Source of the DNA: Cryphonectria parasitica EP155
Lineage: Eukaryota; Ascomycota; Sordariomycetes; Diaporthales; Cryphonectriaceae
Length of the DNA: 64,000 nt
Reading direction: 5' to 3'
Assembly: GCF_011745365.1 (NCBI RefSeq)
Contig: NW_024468917.1
Coordinates: forward strand, 124,001-188,000
A program made the position numbers and the translations under genes. Positions within the stretch are counted from its first letter, which is position 1. Every line of letters starts with the position of its first letter. Under the pieces are notes generated by a model. That model saw only the letters and a program-made list of their open reading frames with translations. It was not told the DNA's origin and ran no database searches. Below, piece after piece: positions 54,503-64,000 of this stretch.

Positions 54503-57500
54503 GGCTCTCACTATGTATGCTATGATCATCGAACGGAGATTCGTTGTATGCGACGGTCATGGGCGTATCTCATCGAGGAGACACCTTGGCCGTGCACTCA
54601 AAACGATTCATGCGGACCTTGATGTCTTAATCGCCTATTAAGCAACTTCGTTCGATTTGCATCCATCCAAGAGATGGCATCATTTTCCCTCTCCAGCATG
54701 CCGACAAGCTCACAAGTTTGTTCACTCAATCCACCTCAGCGAGGCTATACAGTCGCACGACGTCCAGCCGACCGACTCCTCGACACCCAACCATCATGCG
54801 CCGGCTGTCAATGTGTACTATGTACCATTGCATCCCGAATTGCCGAGCAAGCCGTCAATTTCAGATGAACCAGAACGCGGACGCAGCACCGGCGATTGGG
54901 TGCAAGCTCACAAGCAACAGAACAACCACCAGAAAATTGTTAGTGACACCGCCGCCCCCAAAAAACTCGTACAACGAATCTCAGGGCCACGTGCTGTCTG
55001 GGGTGGTGTTCTGCGGCAATGCCGTCACTACAAAAATTTTCATGCACTACACAATCACTACTGCAACCTTCTTGCAGGTAGGGTGGCATGCAGCGAGGAT
55101 AGCCTTGGCGGGTGGACGTGAGTGGCAGCATCTACCACAGAACTTGCAGCAAACGCGCCGCAGGCTGTCCCCAACTGTCCCTGGATCGTTCTCCCCGCCC
55201 CCTCTTTGGCCTGGACAGGAAAGAAGTGGATAGCCATGTGGTCAAGATAGGACGGACAGGCAGGAAAGAAGAAAAAAAAAAAACAACTCATCTCGCAAAC
55301 TCTTGCGCAGGGACCAACTGTAGGGATGCCGCAGCCGAACTTGTGCCTCTGGGAGTGATCACGATTTGGAATCACACTGCCGGCCCGCCCGCGGAATCTT
55401 GCCCGCCGTTTGCTTATCGCCGCCATCGCAAGACTTTCTGATCGGACTTTGGCATAGGTCTGTCTCATGGACACATACATGTCATCCAAAGCAAATGGTC
55501 TCCCGACTCGGCCACGCCCGTTGCGGATCTTGCAGCGGAATCCTGTAAGGCTGGTTGCGTAGACCAGTGATGTGGGCCCCGTTTTCTCACACCTTCGAGG
55601 CAACGGCGCCCTACCATAGTAGTCTGTGACTCTTAAAATGTCAACCCTCGAAGAGAACAACCCCAAAGGCGAAAGAAGCACAGAGAAAGGGGAAGAGAGA
55701 AGGAGAGAGAAGGAGAGAAAGCAGTATTCCCCATGCCAATCCGTGTGAAAAGCTGAGCGAATCACGACGTCATCTCACCATGACCCTCGAATCTCGACCA
55801 CTCACCACCTCCCATCAAGCCCTGCACAATGATACTTGTTCCATGTCGCTGCGCTAATCGCCGGCTCAATTCTCCATTTGCACGCATGAGACTGTTCGAG
55901 TGATGCCGCACATATGCCAGTCACGATCTGTCTATCGCCGCTCTTTCTCTCTCCACTCTCCTCGTGATAATCCCAGCCTGAATCCCGCGTGCGCTCCCTC
56001 AAATAGGCCGTAGTCAAATCGGTCCCCATTCAGTCTATCGCTCACAGTCTGAGATGCCATCCTAAGAATAGATACAACATCATTGCTCTACAAGGCCACT
56101 CACCGCTGGTGCTGCAGCAGCTTGCTTACCTTCTGACTTGCCTGATCTGATCTCGCGTATCGTATTGCGCGCATACGGGCGGCCGACCCAGACCCAGATG
56201 TGCCCGCAAGTGCGCAGGCCGCACCGTGGAATCTTCTTGACCATTGTTGGGAAGAAAAAAAAATGGGGAAAAGAAGTAAAGAAGAAAACGGAAGATAGAT
56301 GAGATGAGATGAGATGATCTCAGACCGGGGAGGAATCCGTTGGATGGCCGCCTGAGTCCGGCCGCATCAGTCGATGCAACTAGGGTTTGGTATGAAGAAC
56401 TTCTCCTTAGTCCTCGTCGTGGTTGAGATATCGTTTACATGCGGCTTACTGCGGTGAAGCTCGGCGGTGGCTGAGGGCTTCACTGGGACATAGCGGTGGG
56501 AGAAAGGGGGGGGGGGGGAGGCGCCTCGTTTCGAAGATCATGAGAGGACGGATGGTTCAGTTTCTTTTTGTTCTATAGAAAATGTCATCCTTACAATCGG
56601 ATATACATAGCAATAGAGGAAAAGAGATCACGTAAACAATGAGAGAGGGGCAAATACAGTCGACCTCTAGGATTTCGGCGATACTTGCCAGAGACGGATA
56701 CAGCGGTATCATGATATTGAACTGCCGAGAAGGTCAGCCGAAATCGTGATCCTTTCCATCCTACGACTTGAGACACGGCACTCCTGTTGTGCGAACCCCA
56801 GTGGATTCAACTACTCTCCAGGACAAATGGGCAGTGGTACTAATGGGGGTAGGCGGGTGACCCCCCCCCCCTTTCTTTAAAAAAAAGACCACCACTTGAT
56901 TATGAGAGCCGAAGGATTCGCAGACTTACACGAAAATATGTAAGTGGCGCATGAAGGTGAATCTCCAGGAACTGGTAGCCTGCCCGTGTGGCTGTGGCCA
57001 TGGTTGATTAGTTCACACACGAGATGTCGTGTTGGTGATGATATCACGAGACTGGCGAGTCATGGAGTCGATGAGTCTGTGCATGTATACGGGCTAAAAG
57101 ATCCTCTGCTGCCTGAGATTCTGCTATGCATCTGCACGATAGCACGTAACGTGCCAGTTGAAAGAGTTGTTTAGAGAACAAGGTTATTTGGCTAAACTCG
57201 GCCAGAGAGCTGGGCTAAGTATGTCAGCCATAGGCGCGCTTCTCACACCGCACAGCCAGCAGAATGTCTCGTCTCATAGGGCTGTTGACGGTCTGGTGGG
57301 TACCTACATCCAGTACGACATTGCAAGCTTGATCCACATCGCGGAACGGTGGATAGACAGTATCCGCTTGACATCCCACGAGTTCTATTCACTTGCCTCC
57401 TTTTGTAGACTTGAGATGCCAGACATACCACCCAGCGGCCCAGGCGGCTAAGGGCGCCGAGAGAGAGTATCTCAGGTGCCTAGATCTCTGCGAGCGCCGT

Positions 57501-60500
57501 CTCACCTTGCCCGGCCCTGATGATTGACATGTCGTTGTGGTGGTGGTAACTTCAACGCCGCTCCCCTGCAGGAGGACTGTTGCAGTGGCAGAGGTCGGCA
57601 CCGGACAGGCCTCGTCTGACATGGTCGTAGGGCTAGAAAACAATACCACCGAGCCGGCATTGACGAGATGGCGTCTTCCTCTGACCTACTTACTGGAATG
57701 ACTTGAGTTAAATGGTACGTGGATCCTTCTGTTACAGATATCACATCATCAACAATCTAGTTGATCCGCCGCACCATCATCCATCATCCTCGGTCTATAT
57801 CTCTGCTTCTCTTTTTGCCCCGATCTAGCAAGAAAGTGCGGAGGATGTCAGAGAGGGCCAGGCCCCCTCCCCACAACGAACAAGCTAGGCAAGCTGAGAT
57901 ATTGGCGGCAGTCTGAGACCTAGCTGTAACCACAGCTTCGTTGAGGCAGGGAAAGGAGGAATGGAGAGGAGGGGCCCGCCGTTTCGCGTTACCAGGTAGG
58001 CGGGACAGAAATAGGCTGAGAATAAGATTCCGAGCGTTGATCTGAGCCTAAACGCCCATGTCCTGGAGGGCTGGCCAAGCAACGCAATATGCCTCGAACC
58101 CCGTGGCGCGGCCGCCTACGGGTGGGCTCCACCGATCCGATATCGACGAAGTGTCGGAGGAAGCACCGCCTTAAGCACGTGGCTACAGGGCCCATCAGCT
58201 TACAGCTCGCGACCCAGTTGCTCCGCTGTGGAGAGTCGAGATGAAGACAGGACGGTCAACAGCCGTTCGACGAGGGTCAACGCGAACAGTGGTAGGCTAG
58301 CCGGGAGATCGATCCATGGCGAGGAGAGGCTGAGAAGCACGCCTGTCTTCGCATTCTTTACGGGCTGGGGCCTGTCGATTGGTTGGTGGGGCCCAGGTAG
58401 TCTCCTTTATGTCTAAGGCGCAGCCACAGCCTCGCCTATCAATCAACGTTTCGCAGAATTCGTCCCAAGATGGGAAAACTTACAGGCTTACGCCTTGGGG
58501 TGAGAGAGAGAGGGACGAGGGTCAGGGTCCCACCAAACCCATGCTGACCGCATGCCCGTGGTCGCAAGCCGCCTGCTGCTGCGGGGCCGGAAGCGCTGGG
58601 ACTGGAGGGGCCGTCGAGGGACCAGGACGCTGCGATGTGCTGAGTCTGGGCAGGTCAAGCTGCTTGGCGACGTGGCTGCCCAAGTCTGGAAAGATGGTCG
58701 ACACACCTCCGCGGAAACAGAGTGGGAAGAGGGAGGGAGGGTGGTAGAGGAGATTGAGGATCAACAAAATGCAATGCCAAGAGGAGGGCTGCAGAGAGAA
58801 GAGCAACACTTTGCGATCTTGTAATCGAAACCAACAGAAAACAACACGCACACACGCACGATCATGGTGGTAGCCGCGAAGGGACATGGAACCAATCACC
58901 TGGGTCGATCAAGTTGCAGTAGCAGATGTCGAGTTGGAGGGCGACCTATGCTGCTATGGTACAAGGGTACAATAGTACCGCGCTAGTCACTACAAGTTGC
59001 GCCTGCACTGTGTTCACAGTCCACTCCCTTCCTCCCCGAAGACTGCAAATTCGCACCCTACTTTTGGAAGGACTTGCCCTTTTGTGCCATGAATGGACAT
59101 TAGCTTTCTCACCTGGTCGTCATCATCTCCTCAAGCCTCCTGGCAGACTCCTGCACTGCCGATCCCCGCCCGTCGACCACCACGCTCCAGCCATGGCTGC
59201 GATTAGCTTTTGATTATACTATCAAGAAATTCAGGAAGGAACCGTGGGCTAACAGCCGTTGCTATGGCCCATCACACACCTCACCGGGCCCACCGATCCC
59301 AAGCCCCAGGTCAATCGCATTCAGCTTTCTAAATTTGGCCATAGCTTCGACACTGGGGTACTTACTGCCTTGGCTTTGATGGGCCTTGCTTCTTCTGCAG
59401 AAGTAATACCCTTAGACGGCGCACTTCTGCGAATGGTTGGGCATAATTCTGTCATCCTTCACCGGCGAATTGAACCCAAAGCGGAATTTTTGAAGCTTCT
59501 TAAACTTTCTTTCTTTTCAAGCCGCATCTCACCGAGGAACCTTGCTCAGGATGGGTTGGGCTTGATGACCACATCGACTGGCTGACCGCCAGAGAGCCGC
59601 AGCATCGGGTCAGTCCTTTGGTCTTAGACCACCTGCAGCATCGAACCCAGCTTCAGACGAGCCATCACGTTGTAACCATGCCAGTCCCCCACGTGGGGTG
59701 TGGGCTTGGGAGGAGGCCAGTTGTCCGCTGTAGAGGGTTTGTGTCGATGAGGCAAGCCATCGACAACGAGAGCGGCATTCGGAGTCGAGACATGTTATGG
59801 GTTCGAAAGCCCTCTCTCCTCACTCGCACTAGTCCTTCCATCAGGCCTGTTGTCACCGGGCTCTCTAACCGACATGGTGGCCTGCGATGGGAGGTCAGAA
59901 CTCCATTGACAAATATCGAGTCAAATGCCGAAGGCCAATGATCTTCTAATCCATCCACAACGCAGCTGACACCGCAGAATGGCGACTTTCTGCTCTGTAA
60001 CCTCAAAAAAAAAAAAAAAAAAACGTGTCGAGGAAGATCCCTTCCCTAAACGTCTCTCTCGAATCCCGAATGCAGCGATGTGCTTCCCTGTACGGCGACC
60101 ACCCATTCTAATGAGTGGCAGCATCAAAGCCAGCGGGATCTGAATTACGCACCACGGCACCATGCAACAATTCTGATCCATGGCCATCACGGCAAGATTA
60201 CTTTCCATGCCACCCCTTTCCAGACGGACAAGGCAGGACTGAAAAAGATGAATCGTGACGAGGGAGGTGGAGGTCAGCGGAGCCAGATCGAGTGGCGTAT
60301 GTGAAGAGACCATACCAGGGACGCCCGTGGCGCTGGGGTAAGACGCGCAGAGACTGCCTGGGCTTCTTCCAATAGACTTGTTGACCCGACGAAGTTCTCC
60401 AAACACGAACCGGGTCGATGGCTATCATAGAATACAGAAAGAGACGGAGGAGAGCCTTGGCATTACACAAGCTGGCATCTCTTTCTGGCGATGTACATGT

Positions 60501-61674
60501 CAGTCAATTGTGAATCCTCACAGTGCGTAAGCCTGGTTTTTGATACGGTCCGCATTCGAGGCCCCTGGAGGACGAACCCCTCCCTGGTCAGCATGTGGCC
60601 CCTCTCCCCTCCCACCATGAATTACGAGCGGCGCCTTACCAAGTCGGCATGCGACAAAAGTACTGATCACACCTGTTAAACAGCTCGAGGGTGCGAGAAC
60701 GGAGATCCATTCCCACCCGTATGCGCCAGCCCTCAGTGGGATTGTAACATCCATTCCGCCCGCCTTTCTCGTCTGACGAGGGACGACATGGCGGGAGAAA
60801 AGAAGAAGAAAAGGCCTGGCACCATCTACGCGAAGCGTCTAAGCATTGCATACCATGTAACAAGGACGCTACCTATCGTTCATCTCCCAGGTCCTGTTGC
60901 TTGGGGGAGAAATTTGAGAGTTGCTTACACGGCAGTCCAAGCAGTGGACATCGTATACCCTCTTCATGGTTACAGTAGAATACGTTAACACGCTGATGTA
61001 ACCTAGACTATTATACACCGCTGAGCTGGTTCATCTACATAATCTTAAGCACGAGCAGATCGGCGATAAACACTCCTTCCACGGCTGCAGCATTTGAGAG
61101 ACCAGTTAGCCCTACATCTCAAAAACGTCTAGGCAGAAATATCCGGGGTCTGCAGGGTCACACCAGGTCAATTCGGTAACACCCATGTGTGTGTGTGTGT
61201 GTGTGGGTAGGCAGTACAAGATGAGTTCATGGTATTTTGGTACCCCTATAACACCCCCCAGGCCTGACGTTACCCTATTGACAGAGACAGAGTGTCTGTG
61301 TCCGATGTAACCAGACATGCGATTGAAGTCACCCTGGTGGTCACATGCATCCTGGTCCTCCACAGCACCACCATCATCATGGTGTTCTACTCTATGCTAT
61401 GTCAACCAGACTATACATAATTACTGTCAGCAGCTTTCTTACCACTCTCCTGTATTGCCCTCAAGTTTAAAAGAGAGCGAGAGAAGGAGACGAACAAGGC
61501 TTATGATAATAAAGCTGCCGACTTTTCCACCTTCTTTATGCCCTCTGCCCTCCGTTCTTCTCTTCCAGTCCAACAATATTACTATCTGTTCTAGTGGTCA
61601 TACAGCAACAACAAATCTTATCTCAAACCTCGAGACTGCTCTTATCCTGTCTTGGGTTCTTGGGAAATACGACA
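54503..61674. other. 7.2-kb region without a recognisable protein gene
   Basis: I see no credible gene on either strand. The longest frames (for example 55058-55765 minus, 235 codons; 54718-55233 plus) contain homopolymers and low-complexity translation. Simple sequences: G13 at 56506-56518, C11 at 56861-56871, A19 at 60005-60023 and TG repeats at about 61186-61205. The right part is promoter and leader for the bZIP gene, which may be long. I cannot exclude noncoding RNA genes or genes with many tiny exons. Confidence 0.4.
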
Positions 61675-62723
61675 ATGGAGGGACCAACCATCTACCTCGA
61701 CGTCTCTTCGCCATCCAGTTGCTACCAGTATCTGTACGGTGATCACGAACAGTATCTCGACGGCAGCCACTCGGAATCACACAGCTCAGCAACGTCACCT
61801 GTAAGGCTTTCGTCGCTGCTGCCTTTGTTTTTCAAGCAGTCTCGTTTACTCACATCATCTCTCAGTACGATATGACTTGTCTGGAAGACGGGACGGGCAC
61901 AAGCGCTTTTCACAGCCCGGACAGCCGGGATGCGGATGACGGGTGCGAGTCACAACAAGAAGGGACAGCCGTAACAACAACACAATCGAAACCCGCGACC
62001 AAGAGGAAGCGGGAGAATAGATACAAGAATGCTCCGCCCTCGGTTCTCTCGGTGAGTCAAGGATTGGTTGCCATTCCAGGCGACTTTTACAGTCGCGGCT
62101 GCCCACCACCACCACCTCCTCCTCCTCCTCCATCCTGGTGGCGGCGCCACTTTGCTGTTATATGCATACAAAGCTGTTATATTGCCGCCATGCGATGCCA
62201 CTATCACTGTCACACCGAATCATCACCATGGATCCCTCTTTTCTCGGCTACTGCTCCCTACGCCATCTCTCAATGAACACACACACAAATGGAGAAGAAA
62301 AAGGCCTGACACTAATTTTCACCCCTCTTACAGCGCCGTCGTGCCCAGAACAGGGCCTCACAGAGAGCCTACCGCGAACGCAAGGACCAGCGCATCAAGG
62401 ACCTGGAGCAGATGCTGAACGATGCGCGCGCCCGCAATGATGTGCTCAGCCAGGCTTACGCCCAGCTGCAGGCCGAATACGTCAAGCTGAAGTCGAACCC
62501 CTCACACCCGCACCTCGATGTGCACCACTCCCACAGCCACAGCCATGCAGCACATCCACTCCAGATCGCGTCTTCGATTCCGGCCTCTTCTTACCAGACC
62601 ATACCCGGCACTTCCATGCCCGCTAATTTTGTCGACCCGACGTCCATGGCTGTCCTGAACGCTAGTAGTGATCTGGACGCATACTTGTATCCAGACGTCG
62701 GCGCTGGGAGCTACGGTCTTTGA
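61675..62723 (+). CDS. bZIP transcription factor (AP-1/Pap1-like basic region)
   Basis: Exons 61675-61800, 61866-62051 and 62334-62723 give 233 aa. Intron 1 is 65 nt (GTAAGG...CTCTCAG) and intron 2 is 282 nt (GTGAGT...CTTACAG); both are phase 0. Exon 2 ends with a basic stretch (ATKRKRENRYKN) and exon 3 begins with the basic region RRRAQNRASQRAYRERK followed by a leucine zipper (IKDLEQMLNDARARNDVLSQ). The signature NRxSQRxYR is a variant of the fungal AP-1 type NxxAQxxFR, so DNA specificity may be altered. A His/Ser run (HHSHSHSHAAH) follows the zipper. The C-terminus lacks the Cys-rich redox domain of Yap1/Pap1. Retaining intron 2 would keep the frame open for about 74 codons with a poly-Pro run and stop before the bZIP domain. 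Confidence 0.88.
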
Positions 62724-64000
62724 GAAAGGAAATCGGTCCTTTTTTCGATGTCAGCCATCAAGTCGTCTCTTTTCTAGGAGATGGTGGCTTCTGTTTTGCC
62801 CGGCGTCATGAGAGCTTTCCAGTGTACTCGGCTTGGCAGGTATGCATAGTGGTTACGGGATGGAGCAATGATTTTGTCACGTCCTTGTCTCATTCCCGAG
62901 ATTCCTCTCGGCAGCACGATAAACGCGAGGAGTCATCGGAAGGTATTTAGAAAGTGTGACACGGCAACGGTGATAATATGTTGGGTGACGCATAGAATTC
63001 CTATGACGTGGTGAAGATTGGAGGTATCTGGCGTTTGTGGGTATGATTGGATGAAAAGCGAAATTATCTCCATCGTTTTGGAAATAGCCGCAATAGTATC
63101 TTGGGTCGCATGAGCTCTGCTTTTCAGTTCAGTTGATGCCTTTCAAAAGCTTCAACTAGGTTCCTATTAGGGTACGTTTCAAGTCATGACATGATTGGCC
63201 TTCAAATACCGTGTGTATGGCACAGCATTCTTGCATTTGGAGCACTCAGGCCTGAGGTTTGACTAGTGCCTCAACGCTGGTCCGGAGTGGGGATTATCTT
63301 TATAACCTTGACAGAATATCACCTTTACTTCTTCGGAGATTTCAAGAGCGTCTATTGGACGATAATAAACTGTCAAAGCGTAGCATTATGCTCTTGTTCA
63401 TTTTTGAGTACAGCCTCTCCCACATATGTGACAGTACTTATTAGCTCGCGTATTCTGCGTCTCCTGCCACAATAGGCTCGTAGCCGCGGAATAGTAGACC
63501 CTCGGCACTAAACAGTTTCTCGAGTTTGTATTCTGTAAGGCAATATCTCTAAGAGGGTAGATATGTGCATATTGGCTCGGTTGCTCATGACCCATCATCG
63601 AACAGTTGGCGCTGTTAGTCCTCGGCGTCTCAACACTTCAACATTGAAAAGCCCTTGGAACTCGTCCGAGATAGAAACGACAGGCTATGAGGCCCTATTC
63701 ACCAAAGGTCTGAACCTGACATTGCTCGGCTCCGTATTCTTGGTTTACAGAACCTCTTCACAGACCCCGAGCATGGATGGTTCTGTCCATGGGCTTCTTA
63801 TGAAACGGACCGAGAATCTTCTATTATATCGCTCTCGTCGATAAATAATTAGGTCGGTGGGCATGATAATCACACATCACATCTAAAGTATTCTTTCGGA
63901 TTTATCTTGCGCTCCTTCTGTCTTTGCCCTTTCATATATATATATATAGCCATGCACGTACCAAATAGAATGAGAGGAACGCAGATGCGAGCCTTTGGCT
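62724..64000. other. 3' flank of the bZIP gene, no further gene recognised
   Basis: Short frames such as 63563-63844 (93 codons) are not convincing. An (AT)-type run tatatatatatata lies near 63935-63949. Any next gene lies beyond the window edge. Confidence 0.35.

Noticed and set aside
55058..55765. 235-codon minus-strand frame
   Set aside because: The translation includes an F6 run from a poly-A tract and low-complexity segments; no family or splice context.
59796..59812. T-arm-like gggttcgaaagccc suggesting a tRNA
   Set aside because: No D-arm, anticodon arm or acceptor stem can be formed with the flanking sequence.

Overview
This window is nuclear DNA of a filamentous ascomycete (Pezizomycotina). 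Evidence: the genes are split by short introns (51-468 nt, mostly 50-110) with GTRNGT-like donors, CTRAY branch sites and YAG acceptors. The families are also typical of these fungi: a heterokaryon-incompatibility (HET) protein, a GH72 glucanosyltransferase, a PaxU/DUF829 hydrolase, fungal C2H2 regulators and a DUF7025-AAA ATPase. Family names rest on motif recognition only; no search was run. Splice sites were chosen by reading frame, branch site and family consensus. I found no rRNA, tRNA or CRISPR array.

Left edge (1-2.1 kb): AT-rich, stop-riddled sequence that looks like a decayed, RIP-affected repeat. It changes abruptly to normal gene DNA. Next come a PaxU/DUF829 hydrolase (2.3-3.3 kb, +), a HET gene broken by one in-frame TAG (4.1-6.3 kb, +), a zinc alcohol dehydrogenase of the CAD/ADH6 type (6.5-7.7 kb, -) and a Cys-rich secreted protein (9.0-9.6 kb, -). 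Together these look like an accessory block beside a repeat.

Centre (10.5-36.5 kb): mostly housekeeping genes. They are GTP cyclohydrolase II (riboflavin synthesis), a 1568-residue protein with coilin architecture, a small secreted HCGWH protein, ribosomal protein eS24, a DUF7025-AAA ATPase, a GPI-type GH72 enzyme for the cell wall, a cytochrome-c-peroxidase-type haem peroxidase, a fungal sulfotransferase-fold protein, an Efm3/FAM86-type lysine methyltransferase and a ubiquitin-like-domain protein.

Right half (38.9-64 kb): sparse and rich in regulators. Two C2H2 genes with the same finger arrangement lie 2.8 kb apart on the minus strand. They are followed by a small Cys-rich protein, a soluble cytochrome-b5/MAPR haem protein divergent from a mitochondrial TPR (Mgr3-like) gene, then about 7.2 kb without a recognisable gene and a bZIP factor. 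Long noncoding gaps, (TG)n microsatellites and an unusual number of G/C homopolymers (10-15 nt) mark this half.

The genes do not form one pathway. The points most worth following up are the coilin-like protein, the nonsense HET allele beside RIP-like DNA, stop-free in-frame introns in RIB1 and the ubiquitin-like gene, intron retention in the bZIP gene that would remove the bZIP domain, and the poly-G/C tracts.
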